The translations under genes and the position numbers were made by a program. Below the pieces are notes generated by a model that was not told the origin of the DNA, searched no databases, and was given only the letters and a program-made list of their open reading frames with translations. Below are positions 1-11,396 of a stretch of 64,000 bases of DNA, in pieces. Where the stretch lies: NCBI GenBank assembly GCA_947579605.1, contig OX388312.1, positions 18,065,313 to 18,129,312 of the forward strand, given 5' to 3'. Within the stretch, counting starts at the first letter, position 1, and each line of letters opens with the position of its first letter. This DNA comes from Athripsodes cinereus (Eukaryota > Arthropoda > Insecta > Trichoptera > Leptoceridae).

Positions 1-1030
1 AAATAACGTGGAAGGTCTGAAAAGGTTAGCAGCAAAAAAATATTGCTTCAATGATCCTCGCCTTGTACCTACTTTTTAATTTCGTTTGTGATTTTTTTTC
101 TAATATGAAATTTACATTTATCAATAATCACTTATTTTTTTTTTTTAAAAGGTAATTTGACATATTATTATTATTGGGTGATAAAATAATGAATTTGATT
201 GAGGCTTACCTAATGTTGCTGTAAAAATTGTAAAATATTGGTGGGAAATTTAACTATTTAGGTTATTTGTAGGTACTTACTCGTGTAAATTTAAAATAGA
301 TATTTAACAGGGACAAAGAAATGAAGTACAAAAAGCTCTCACGAAAAAATACTGCCTATTTAAATGCTGTGAACGTATTATAAAATTTAAGATCATTAGC
401 AGTAAATTCATCATCTTCCAGCAATTTTGTTTGATGTTTATTTATATTACATGTTTTCTGTTAAAATATCAATAATAATTATCACCATTGTGTAGACACT
501 TAAAATTCGAAAATAATAGTAAATAAAAAATTATGTTTTTCACTAATAGTATTCTTTTATTTGTATTTATATTTAATGTAAAACATTATACTCGTATTAG
601 ACAGGTCACACGTCATAATATTGTTTTAGTAGCAATTTAGTTCAGTTTGTTGACAATACAAACGGTACTAGTGAAGATGTAGTGTATTATTAGACATTAT
701 TAAAAATAGTCGTAAATGTATATTATTATAAATATAGTCGGAATGGTAATATTATATACAAGATCTTGATGTACAAATATAACAGGTTTTCAAGATATAG
801 AAATATTTCACACGATTATACCTACTATAATACTAGTTATCAATCCGAATAATCATTCATTCATGTCATCATGGTAACTTCCAAAAATGGAGTAGTCAGT
901 GACTTCATATAAGAAACATGCAGAATTATAAAGAAATAATATATTCAGAATGGGACACATACCTTATTGTCGCAATAATCATTAAAATGTATAAAAACAA
1001 CAGAGAAAAAATACAGAATGACATACGCAT
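1..1030. other. Gene-free AT-rich stretch
   Basis: No gene supported. 845-970 may be a very diverged copy of the dispersed 250-bp family (ATGGTAACTTCCAAAAATGGAGTAGTC). Otherwise nothing recognised, and nothing more between 1140 and 2270. Confidence 0.3.
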
Positions 1031-1140
1031 TCTAGCGATAAACTCCCTCTCTATGCATTGAATTGTATAACTGATATTTTGTATTGATTTGAAATATTGC
1101 AACCTATGTACAGTGAAAAATAAAATTAATAAATAGATGA
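1031..1140 (+). repeat. Dispersed LINE/SINE 3'-end family, sense copy
   Basis: It contains TAGCGATAAACTC, then ATTGAATTGTATAA, then GTACAGTGAAAAATAAA and an AT-rich tail. The same unit occurs in reverse at 2383-2525, 5937-6008, 12466-12525, 19032-19096 and 33771-33913. The terminal (AAATA)n run and GCGATAA core resemble the 3' ends of RTE-like LINEs and SINEs in insects. The exact family is not determined. Confidence 0.55.
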
Positions 1141-2382
1141 ATAGGTATAGATCAATTTACATACTGTAGCGAAATAATATGCTCAAAACATTATACAAAA
1201 ATGTATTTGTGACTATTGCGCATGTTTGTGCTTGTTGTTTACTGGTAATATGTAAAAGGCCCACTTCGTGTGTTCGTGTAAATAAAAGATGAGACTCTAT
1301 AGTTTATACAGAGGGTAATACTTTTCTTATTTACTGTCAAAAAATGAGGATGTATAAATGAACATATTTTTTTCGACCGAACTCTAAAAAAATATTCAAT
1401 TGTTTTATAAAAATATTGTTTTCATTGAGGCTTTGATAAACAATAATAGTAATATTATTATAATTATAAAAATCAAACAAACATTACTCTTTCCCATAAA
1501 ACAGTTCACATATCTATAAAAATAATAATACTTAGAATAATTATTATTTTGATTCATGAGAATATCAGAAAACAGTGGCGTGTTTTCCATATGTGCAAAA
1601 AAGTACCGCATACAAGTACAATGGGGTGATTTCTATATAATATTATGCAAAATATCAACATATGTATTTATGACTGCACAATTTCTTATATCGACGTTAG
1701 ATAAAATTGTACTATAGATTAACGTGCACTGCATCAAATGGCATTTTAAATTTCTTGATTTTAGCTTACACTAGATAAAAAGTCGTTTTGAACCAACACA
1801 CAACGTATAAAACGACATCACAAATTTCAACTCCCTCGCTGTCTCCAAATTTCTAGGACCGTGGTATCTACAATATAAACTACTACTTTTACATTAGATA
1901 TCAATGACAAATAATTATTAAGAAAGCATGACTAATGTGAAAATATCATAGCCCTGCCACTGTAAAATTTGTATTACTTATATTATTAGTTTTCAAAGAA
2001 CCATTATAATAAAATAACACTGGATGACCTCTGCCATTGATTCTGTTATTATTATTATTATAACTTTTAATATATTTTATAATAATCGTAATGATTATAA
2101 ATCATACATTTTAATAATTATAATTATTTTATCAGTCAGTTCTAAGAAGATTTGTTGGAAGATTGAGATGTTTAGATTGTTTTGATTAATTATTTATCTT
2201 GTCTTACGTCTCAGTTTTATAAAAGACTAGAACAATGTTTATTATTATATTATTTCAATTTTGCTTGTTTTTACCATCACCGTGAAAGTGGAGTAGCCAG
2301 CAGACTAATTGCGTGTAATAAATATACAAATCGTCCTCATGGCTGAATGATGTTAAATGTCTTATTTTTTGATTTTTTAAAG

Positions 2383-2525
2383 AAAGATATATTTATTTAT
2401 TTATTTTATTCTTCACTGTACATTGTTTACAATAATACAAATTTACATAGAAAATATCATTTATACAATTCAATGTACAGAGGGCGAGTTTATCGCTAAA
2501 ATGCGATGTCTTCCAACTAACCCGG
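2383..2525 (-). repeat. Dispersed LINE/SINE 3'-end family, antisense copy
   Basis: Begins with a TATTTATTTATT run, then CTTCACTGTACATTG, CAATTCAATGTACAGAG, GAGTTTATCGCTAAAATG and TCTTCCAACTAACCCGG. Nearly the same as 33771-33913. Noncoding. Confidence 0.6.
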
Positions 2526-2787
2526 TTACCTAATCTGGGGTTTGTTATAAACTCAAATACAACCTTAAACACCTTTTACAGTAAGCTAAAAGCTTGTGTC
2601 GTGAAAGGGGAGTTTGTCGGCACCTTGTTCACGAGGCCGAGACTACCTCTAGTAGGCTACCGACGAACTCTTATGTTGAACTTATAAAGGATGTTTTTGC
2701 GAATAGGTTCAAAACTTTTACAAGACACTCACAAACTTTAGGAGAAAAAAGAGTGGGAGACCAAAAATTAAAAAAATAATTATATAC

Positions 2788-3505
2788 ACTTCGCGTCCAA
2801 TTCAATACCTCCCCAGCACATAAAGCATACCTATGCTATATTGGAAGTACTATAACGCCGACAACATCCGTCAGGCTTCTGGGGATCACCATTGACAGCA
2901 GCTTGTCCATGGAACGTCACATTGGTAGTGTTGTCAGCTCCTGCTACTATTGCCTCAGGCAGATCAAGTTGGTCAGAAGATCTCTTACCCGTGATGCCAT
3001 TAAGACACTAATATCTGCGTTGGTGTTATCCAGGCTTGACTATTGCAATGTTGTGTTTAGTGGTTTACCAAAGGTGCAGACAAATAGGCTACATTCAGTT
3101 TTAAAATCCTCAGCCCGTGTTGTATATGGAGCAGATAGGTATGATAGCATCACACCTCTTTTAAAAGAACTGCACTGGCTGCCTATAGAAGCCAGAATTC
3201 AGTATAAAGTGTGTGCTTTTGTATATAAGGCTCTAAATGACATGGCCCCCACATACATTAGTGATTTGTGCACTTTGAGAAGTTTGGGAGAGAGGCGGCG
3301 TGCCCTGAGGTCAGCGCAGAGTGCGGCGCATGAGCTGGAGGTTCCACAGAGAGCACGTTTAACAGGTTACGGTGACCGCGCTTTTTCTGTTTCTGCCCCT
3401 AATCTGTGGAACAGACTGCCTCTGGGGCTCAGGTGTGCTGCCGACTTCCAGGCTTTTAAGAGGGACCTCAAGACCTACTTTTTCAAACTTTTTTATGAAC
3501 TGTGA
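2788..3505 (+). pseudogene. CR1/L2-type non-LTR retrotransposon, reverse-transcriptase C-terminal part (5' truncated)
   Basis: An open frame of about 235 codons runs into a TGA at 3503. It shows RLLGITIDSSLSMERHIG, then SRLDYCNVVFSGLP, LHWLPIEARIQYKVCAFVYK, GDRAFSVSAPNLWNRLP and FKRDLKTYFFKLF. This series marks the end of the reverse transcriptase of CR1/L2-superfamily LINEs. The catalytic RT motifs and the endonuclease are absent, so it is a 5'-truncated dead copy. The frame is still open, so the insertion is fairly young. The 3' part probably runs on to the AAATAAATAAA run near 3771-3782. Confidence 0.85.
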
Positions 3506-3783
3506 CTGTTGTGTATATTGCATAAGTTTAATTTTATTTCTGACGCGGATACATATTATTATGTATCTGAGATTATGTGTTATAAGGTTTTTGTATTTAA
3601 ATTTGAATTCTTGACACAGACAACATTGTTGAAGATAGAACATTATCATGTACAGCGTCCTCGAGGTGCTATGGCACGAAGATGGCGCTATAAATACTCT
3701 CCGTTATTATTATGCATGAAAAATGCAACGGGAGTAGAGTCGCGCTAGTTATTTCCCTCAATAATTGTTTAAATAAATAAATT
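3506..3783 (+). mobile_element. 3' untranslated tail of the CR1/L2-type LINE
   Basis: It follows the reverse-transcriptase stop codon and ends in an AAATAAATAAA microsatellite-like tail, as CR1/L2 elements commonly do. The exact end is uncertain. Confidence 0.45.
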
Positions 3784-3819
3784 TACACTCAAAGGATCCA
3801 CCACTCTTTAAAAAGTTTA

Positions 3820-3900
3820 GTTTCCATAGCGTATCACCAACCGAAGCCTCCATAGCGTATCACCAACTGAATTTTCCATAGCCAATCACCTACTACGTTT
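3820..3900 (+). repeat. Three short tandem units TCCATAGCGTATCACCAAC
   Basis: Three imperfect copies of about 27 bp start near 3822, 3849 and 3874 (TTCCATAGC ... ATCACC). The following 3941-4186 frame (GTG start, 81 codons) has no recognisable domain, and I do not call it a gene. Confidence 0.45.
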
Positions 3901-4372
3901 ATCCTACGAATGGATAGGTGGGACAGAAAAATAAGAACTGGTGAAATGCGACGAATTTCAAGAAAAAGTACGGAGAATCGATCATCGCTCGACTAACGAA
4001 TGGCTAACAAGTAACAACCAAAGATGTCTAGATGATAATGCAGGTTTGATGCATATTCATAGATTTAAATATTTCCTCACTCCAAGCAACGAACTACCTC
4101 CTCAAGCTTTTGTACTCGTTATCATGGGATGTTATATTCTTTCGATGGCTTTCAGAACTATAGCAGAAGCTCGAGCACGAGTATAATAAATTCGTGTGTG
4201 TGTAAATGTAAATAAATCTCACTAGTTCTACACATGAAACTCAAAACTACTTGAATTTGTGTCGATACATTATGCACAAATAAAGTCGACTCGCGTTCGT
4301 TCGTCGAAAGACAATACATATCATAATACATAATAAACATTGATAAAATAAAGTCTTGCAATTTTGTATTTA

Positions 4373-4540
4373 ATAATAATAATCTTTATTTAAATAATAT
4401 CATATTAACACTTTTATAATAACATACTTAGTATCTAATATTTAACACAACCATTTTTTTTTTACGACACTAGCCATAGTTGCGACACTAGCACTAGGCT
4501 GTGTTGTGGCAGAAATACCGATATGATAAATAATGATAGA
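4373..4540 (-). mobile_element. LINE 3' end (minus strand) with ATT-type tail
   Basis: Read on the minus strand, it has a CACTAG/GTGCTAGTGTCGCAACT block followed by AAATAAAGATTATTATTATT, the usual 3' end of an RTE- or CR1-like LINE. No coding part remains. Confidence 0.4.
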
Positions 4541-4855
4541 ATCATTGAAATGGGAAAACTTAAAATAAAACCTTTAAACAAATAAATAAAAAAATTATTC
4601 AAACAAAATTAATGTCTCAGTAATACCATAAATATTTCATCAAAATTAGCCTCTCAGAAAACAAACCAAGAGAATTTGTTCTTCTCTTGGCATTATGGAG
4701 TTCAAAATGACTGTTAAAGAAACAAACAAAAAGAAAACAAAAGATTTTTTTTCCATTATAAATTTGTAGAATTATTTAGATCAGATCTGCTTTAAGGTCG
4801 ACAAGTTTAATAACTTATGTTTTATTACAAATATTATCAGGCTTTTCTAAACCAT

Positions 4856-7800
4856 CTATGGCCAAACAATGCTCTTAATCCAGTCTGAATATGAAGAAAC
4901 TCTCGTGTATATTCCTGGACTCTGCACTCCTCCGCATCCTATTCCATAGCTAGTTACCCCGATTAGATGGTAGACACAGCTGTTTTCAGGGTCCGTTATT
5001 TGAAGAGGCCCACCACTGTCTCCCTGTAAAAACAATACAAGAATTATTTGTTTTAAATGAGGTATATCTATGAAGACATATAATGTGGGCAAGTAGACTT
5101 GCTTAACGTGATTCTAAAAATGTCACACCTGGCACCGTGTTAATATAATTGTTAATGATATGTGATATATACAAAGATGTGTCAAACTGTTTATTGTTAA
5201 CAATTGACTATGTATTGGTGCATATTGAGTGATGCAAAATGACAAGATTTGGAAAACAAAATGACGGGATATGCTGGTTAATGCAAATACATGTGTATGA
5301 TTTTACATAATGTATTTAGTTTGAAGTAATGCATTAGGGCATGGCTGGATCGCAGGAGTAGAAACACAGCTATAAAATAATGTAGGGTGAGGAAGTTGTG
5401 GTGTGAAAATATTTCTGTACCTACTGCATTAGAATTTAGAATATCTGCGAACATAATGTTTAAAAACTTATTTTTAAATTGACTATCTTTTGATCAGAGT
5501 CAGATAATCGAAATGTCATAAAATAAATAAATAAATTAATAATAAATAATATTTTTTACCTGACATGTGTCCTTCCCTCCATTGATAAGGTCTCCAGCAC
5601 ACATTTGCTGAGAAATAAGCCCTTTTGATAGTCCTCCTCTACGACCTGTAGTTGGGGCAAGAGCTGGAAGTGCTGCACATTTGGATTGTTCAATAATTTC
5701 CAATTCAACCTTCTGTAATGCCGTAGGTCTTTCTCCACCTAGTAACATAAAAAACTTTTTTCATATTCACTCTTTCATTCACTATTCATGAGTCGAATCA
5801 CGTCTTAATGTTTTTATTTAGTTTTTTATTTGTATAAAAATTATAAAGCACCACATGTTTAACCAGATTTAATATTTATTAACTTTATTCTATAAATACA
5901 TTTGTTATAAAATTAATCATTTCTAAGTATCATAAATTATAAACTATGTATAATTCAATGTGCAGAGAGCGAGTTTATCGCTAAATTGCAATATCTTCCA
6001 ACTTACCCTGTCCATCCAGTGTCTTATTATTCAATATCAGTATTTTTTAATTCTTTAATGTTAAAATATAGAACAATTTTTAATAATTTATTTTCAATTG
6101 GTTCAAAATTAATGTCTGAAAAGATGTTTTCATTTAGCAAAATTAATTCTTTGTACTTGCCTAGTCCATAAGCCAATTGCCCCCAACCTGTCGCTACTGC
6201 TGAAGTAGTATCAATCTGCTGCCTGCGCCAAATGCATGCAGGACGAATGTTACTGGTGATCCTAAAAATGACGAGTAAAAAATGTAGACATTTTAGCAAC
6301 TTGAAACTTATAAACTGGATACCATGACACTCAAACTTATGTGATTTTATGTAAACGAATTAAAAAATAAATAGATTTTGTTTGTATAATTTTTATAATT
6401 ACTGGTCACATGGTCAGAAGACGGGATGGAAATTTAGAATTCCGAAGTGGAGACCATAGACTGATAAAAGAGTTGTAGGAAGAGCTCAAAAGATGGATTG
6501 GAACGATTTTCCAAGTGATGAAAATACAGTAGATTCATGTTGCAAGAGATCACAAAGCGTGTAAAAGTTTTGGAGACGCCATATGTGAACCAATCAGAAA
6601 GATATAAAGGTTAAAACGAACATGATAATGAATTATACTTACTTCACTGGTCTGGCCAGACGAATGAGAGCAATGTCATGATACTTGGATGGGTATTTGT
6701 ATTCTGGGTGAATTGTTATATTTTGTATTGGAAAATCTTCAGGTTTTGCCCCATCATCTGCCCTATCCAGGGCGTGGTCTCCTAGACGAACAATTTTTGG
6801 CCTAAAATGTAAATAGATTTCAATTAGCACAAAAATACATTAAAAACCAAAGAGGTCTAAAACCACACGATGTAATAAAATTGCGAATAATTACTATTTA
6901 TTGATATATTGAAACATTTCACTGTATAGCACAGAAAGTATGGAATACAAATATTGTTAAAATCCTTACGCTCCTAAGTCCCTGGAGAAAGTGCAGTGAG
7001 CCGCTGTAACCACGTAGTAGTCACTGATAAGAGTGCCTCCACAGTTAAATTGAATCAATCCTGAAGAGTTCTCGTATCCAACAGCTGCCTGGGAAATTCA
7101 CAGCAGTGTAAAAGAAATGTGCATTAACAGAAAAAAATGGCGGATGAGAGGGATTGATATTTGAGGCAATGGATGTGCATGAATAGTACATAATATGATA
7201 CCTATGTGTGTGATGTAGTCGAGTTGACATGGTATTTTATTTAAATATTCGATATTTTCAAGTGTAACTTTGTGGTAATCCATTTTGAATTATTATTAAC
7301 TAAAAACACTGTATATACCACTAGAACAATTTTATTTAAAAAATTAAAACGTTTTCAGTTGTCTAATGCAACCATCTTCAGTAAAGATAACACTTATACT
7401 AAAATTTAAAATCAAAGATACATTTTTACAATGATATGATAAAGGTGGGGATATGTTGTTATGGTGAAAGGGGTGGGGGGAGTGGGGGTGCCATCAGGGG
7501 TGGGTTCAGGAGAGTTAGTGATGGAGATGATATTTGCAATATCGCGTATGTCAGACAATCTGACCGAATGGTCAGAACAAGAGCTGGAGAGCACATTAGA
7601 GACAAAATTTTGACATGAACTCCGAAATGGCTGACCATGCTCGAGACACGGGACATACTTTCGATATAAACAGTGTAGAATTGCTGCATAAATGTCCAAA
7701 GGGCAAAAAGTTGGACATTTCAGAAATTTTAGAAATAAACAAATGTAGTAATTTTATTTATTTATTTATTTTATTTAGATTTAATTAATATTCAACAGCC

Positions 7801-10210
7801 CCAAATACCATCTCCATTACCAACTCTCCTGAACCCACCCCTGATGGAATCCCCACTCCCCCCCTCCTTTCACCATAACAACATATCCCCACCTTTATCA
7901 TATCATTGTAAACATGTATCTTTGATTTTAAATTTTAGTATAAGTGTTATCTTTACTGAAGATGGTTGCATTAGACAACTGAAAACGTTTTAATTTTTTA
8001 AATAAAATTTTTCTAGTGGTATATACAGTGTTTTTAGTTACTAAATAATATCTTATTTAGTGAATAAAAGAGATCTGTCGTGTTTTGATAACTTTCTCTC
8101 TCACATAGGGATGTGTGTTCAGTAATTATTGCAAGATTGATAAGAATTTCCTGGATGATGTTTTTATTTAAGAAGTGTGAGACTGAATTTATTAAATTCT
8201 TGGACTGATTAAATATGTGCGTGACAATAAAATAATAAAGTAATATTTTGATTGTATGATTTAGATACTTTTATTTCAGAATTAATTTACCATGTGAGGG
8301 AATTCCCCAATCCTTGTCTCTTCTCCTCCAACAATGGAAGGACGATTTCTTCCAATATCATATTCAACTTGTGACCACTTTTTAATTTCAGTCAAGTCAT
8401 CTATTGCCTGGCGCCTGTGTCGACAGTGACGCATGCACACTGAAATACAAAACTAGTAAATGAGACAAAAAAGCCAGACATTGATGGGTATTTAGACATT
8501 ACAAATTTGGAAGATTGCAGTGTTGAGAGAAGAAAAACTTGGATTAAGCACGTTCAGAAATATTCAGTAAATTAGAACAAAAATAGTCTTACTCTCATCT
8601 TGATTGTTGGAATTGCTCACGTGCGATTCAGTGCAACATATTATGGATACACTCCCTGTAATTAGTATAAACACACGCAGAACTGTATTACAAAACGTCC
8701 GATAAAAACATTACCGTATATAAGATGTGTAATTGAGTAGAGAATTTTACCTGAGAAGCCACACAAAGTTGGCCTTACTCCTGTTTGTTTCAGTGCTTTG
8801 ATAGCTTCTTTACAATCAGTTTCTAGCTTGCAGACGCCTTTAATTCCATCATTTGTTCTGCATCGGTCATTTACTGGAAACATTAATGATTAACAATGTT
8901 TATTTGGTGATCAATTTTGTTGAGATGCTCTTTCTTAGTCATCACTATGTAGACCTGGAGGCCTGAGTCAATAACACACTTTCGTGTCACGTTCCCGCTC
9001 CGTTAGCGTTCGGGTGCAGACGATGTTGCGCCAAAGTGTTAATTTTCGTAACTTTTGTGTATCTTAGCAACGAAATTGACACTTGCTTGCAACTTCGTCT
9101 ATAGTCGAACGTTAACGGAACGAAAACGTAACGTGAAAATGTGGTTGACTCAGGCCTCCTGCAGTGCTACTCTTGACAAAACTAAACACGATCTTAATCT
9201 AGTCTTGATCTTGATCATACGACGCACGAAGTGACTATTAATTGGCCAAAAATACACGCAAACCGATCGCGCGTTAGCGGTAGCGCGATGTTTTTGACCA
9301 TAGTCCATTCGTGCGTCGTATGATCAAGATCAAGACTAGATTAAGATCGTGTTTAGTTTTGTCAAGAGTAACCCTGCTGTCAAGTGCATTTTTAAATATA
9401 TGAGTCTCCTTCTGAAAAATTAATTCTGCAGTTAATTTTTTCCAATCACCCAAAATGCGATTCCCATGAAAGTGTATTTTTCTATTTGAAAACTATGTCC
9501 GCGCAAGTACTTATTTTGGTTTTTGATAAATTCGGACTTTAGTTTTGAACAGTAGTAGTGATCATTAATATTTGTAAGTCTCCATCTCCTACGACCTCCG
9601 ATCGTTATACAACTTGTTTCCAAACCCTGATCCTAGCTTGGTGCACTCTTTCCATCAGTAGATATATCCCTCTCAGAGTACCAAGTTTTAAAGCCATACT
9701 CCAGTATTGTTTTATTGAATTCCAGCTTTGATAATGTTGTAGCGATTTCAATATAAGAAAACCGCTTGGTCCAAGATCGGGCATTACTGTAGGGACCATG
9801 AGACTTTGAAGTAATGAAGAGATTCGCTCCGACGAATTAAAAACTAGAAGCTTGATCAAAAAGGTGGGCACTTCATCTGATCTGAGAATGAAAGATCAAC
9901 ATATCTAGTGTATTTTGCGAAACATAAACCAGAACAACACCAAGATAATGATTATTAAATTATAGGTAAATAACATCATCTGAATGGTATAAAAAATCTG
10001 AGATCTGCTTTTTAAGTTGATAAGAATAGCTTATTGAGGCTGCCAAAACCTTACTTTATAGTCCAAAAAAAAATATCCTTATTTGTCAATCACTCTGGTG
10101 AGTGTCGAATACCTATGTATTATTTGATCTAACTCACCGTTCTTTTGTCCAATGACACTACCAACATACAAAAATACAAAAAAGTAATTTAATTTACTCG
10201 ATAGTAACAT
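4856..10210 (-). CDS. Clip-domain serine protease, tandem copy 1 (nine exons, intact)
   Basis: Predicted secreted zymogen of 377 residues. Coding exons in transcript order: 10138-10210, 8751-8873, 8593-8655, 8291-8439, 6970-7088, 6643-6801, 6161-6261, 5560-5738, 4856-5023 (1134 nt, frame kept at every junction). Residues 1-21 form a signal peptide. A clip domain follows with Cys 29, 39, 45, 62, 72 and 73. A linker with Cys 88 and 92 leads to IVGGEE at 122, after Ser121 at P1. The catalytic triad is His167 (TAAHC), Asp218 (HDIAL) and Ser325 (GDSGGP). Asp319, Gly349 and Gly359 predict a trypsin-like pocket. N-glycosylation sequons lie at N143 and N203. The wording around the mature N-terminus (GEFPHMAAVGY) resembles the CLIPC/snake-type group, which acts in haemolymph cascades; that role is inferred. 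All introns are GT-AG except intron 7 (GC-AG). The start is the only ATG ahead of the signal peptide. An AATAAA signal (minus strand) lies at 4821-4826. Confidence 0.9.
5937..6008 (-). repeat. Partial copy of the same 3'-end family in copy 1 intron 7
   Basis: Shares ATTCAATGTGCAGAGAGCG and TATCGCTAAATTGCAATATC with the full units. Equivalents lie at 12466-12525 and 19032-19096, so it was inserted before the gene triplication. Confidence 0.5.
6149..6166 (-). other. GC-AG splice donor of copy 1 intron 7
   Basis: On the minus strand exon 7 ends CTAG and the intron begins GCAAGTAC, with exon/intron boundary 6161/6160; the acceptor is at 5739-5740. Joining at this GC donor gives Gly-Leu-Gly-Gly-Glu-Arg and keeps the frame into ALQKVELEI. 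The nearest GT (three bases further into the intron) shifts the frame, so GC is required. The donor matches the strong consensus AG|GCAAGT that is known for natural GC-AG introns. The same site occurs at 12677/12676 in copy 2 and 19249/19248 in copy 3. Confidence 0.85.
6401..6600 (+). pseudogene. Degraded non-LTR reverse-transcriptase C-terminal tail in copy 1 intron 6
   Basis: The plus strand encodes a decayed TGHMVRRRDGN ... VARDHKAC ... series with in-frame stops and a frameshift. The pattern GH..RR.DG ... W ... ARD...W.S.G.A is typical of the C-terminal tail of insect endonuclease/reverse-transcriptase LINEs. It lies antisense to the protease gene and is not functional. The same fragment lies at 12917-13116 and 19489-19688, so it predates the triplication. 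Confidence 0.55.
7298..8039 (+). mobile_element. Penelope-like element remnant with ~240-bp inverted terminal repeats (copy 1 intron 4)
   Basis: 7298-7536 and 7802-8039 are inverted copies of one another with few mismatches; both contain the GGGGTGGGTTCAGGAGAG block and an outer end AACTAAAAACACTG. Between them 7545-7748 encodes, in two frames, part of a GIY-YIG endonuclease as found at the C-terminus of Penelope-like retroelements: YVRQSDRMVRTRAGEHIRDK, then after a frameshift ADHARDTGHTF and LLHKCPKGKKLDISEILEI. The coding part is broken and lacks the reverse transcriptase. Penelope-like elements are known to carry terminal repeats in either orientation, which fits. Copy 3 lacks this insertion. 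Confidence 0.7.
8958..9376. mobile_element. Nested foldback (MITE-like) insertion in copy 1 intron 1
   Basis: Two foldbacks lie side by side. The first has imperfect arms from GAGGCCTGAGTCA (8958) to TGACTCAGGCCTC (ending 9159). The second has perfect 62-bp arms at 9169-9230 and 9308-9369 around a GC-rich hairpin core. The empty site in copy 3 (near 21482) reads GACCTGTCAAG, whereas here CTG flanks both ends, suggesting a 3-bp target duplication. There is no coding capacity; it is non-autonomous. Confidence 0.7.
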
Positions 10211-10243
10211 TTTTTTTCTGCAGTAAGAATAAATAATTTAAGA

Positions 10244-10251
10244 TTTTATAG
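10244..10251 (-). promoter_or_regulatory. Possible TATA box upstream of copy 1
   Basis: The minus strand reads CGCTATAAAATC about 35 bases upstream of the start codon. Copy 2 has the same sequence at about 16776-16783; copy 3 has a diverged TATA-like stretch. If this is the TATA box, the 5' leader would be only a few bases. An alternative is that an acceptor-like CTGCAG just before the ATG (copies 1 and 2) joins an upstream noncoding exon. The two cannot be told apart without transcripts. Confidence 0.25.
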
Positions 10252-11396
10252 CGATTACAATAAAAATCAAAAGATTCTCTTTTTTGCAAACTTTTGCAGG
10301 CAAGCTTTTATTAAAAATAATAAATAAAATATTCTCAACAAATAAATTAGTAGATCTGTGCAAAACACTCGACCCAATAACGAATCGAATGATACTGAAT
10401 ATTGTTGAAATGAAAACAAACATAATATCTACGTAAAGAAATAAATAATGTTGGATTATCAATAAGTATAATACATACTGGAAACTCTATGTTCAATAAT
10501 ACAACAAGGTACAGTACAATAATTTATATTATTATGACCTATGAATGTTGTTATCTTAAGTGACATTTACGTTATTCTACTCGTTGTCAATTTTCAGAAA
10601 CTGTTCATACAAAGTGAACGAATCTCTCTATTTATTTTATCGTGTGGTTCACTAAAACTCATAAATAAATTTATCAATAATACGTTTCGGAAAGATTTTT
10701 TTAAAATTATTTATTTATATTTTTTATGAATCATAAAGTTGTAACAAGAAATATAATAATGAAGTATAGTACAGTGAGCAAATTAGTTACGACATTTAAC
10801 ATCTTCAATTCAGCGATGAGGTTTGTCAATGAAAGGGATGATCTACAAGTCCACTGGCTACCTCACTTGTGGGATATGCCAAGATGATGCAGCAGTAGTT
10901 TTTGTATCTCCCATAAAACACATTTGAAATCTTTGATTCAGCAATCAACTATGCCATCTATCTTGAACATCTTTTTTTGTTATGCCGTGGTAAAGACGAC
11001 CTATTAGTCTGCCAATTACATCACTTTTGAGAGATACCGCAATGGTATAGATTGATATGTAAGTAATGAGAAGAATGAGAGAGAACTACGTACATAGTAT
11101 ATAATAAATAAACTATTTTATTTGTTTTTTGTTGACAATTCGGAATAATTTACATGTGATTTGTCACATCAATCGAAAACATTTTCTCGATACAGTTTAA
11201 CACTCACATTATGTGCATTCATTAATTGTGTTTGATTCACTTGAACTTTAATTGGCTATAAAGAAGAGATATAAAAGTAATAATCAAAGTTTTTGCGTAC
11301 TAAATACTGTACGAATTATTTAGGTCAGATCTGCTTTTAACTCGACAAGAATAATAACTTATATTTTATTACAAATATCAGGCTCTTCTAAACCAT

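Noticed and set aside
3941..4186. 81-codon frame downstream of the CR1/L2 tail
   Set aside because: GTG start and no recognisable motif; could be part of an unknown repeat but there is no support for a gene.
6027..6299. 90-codon minus-strand frame read as one protein
   Set aside because: Only the middle part (exon 7, 6161-6261) is coding; both ends are intron read-through.
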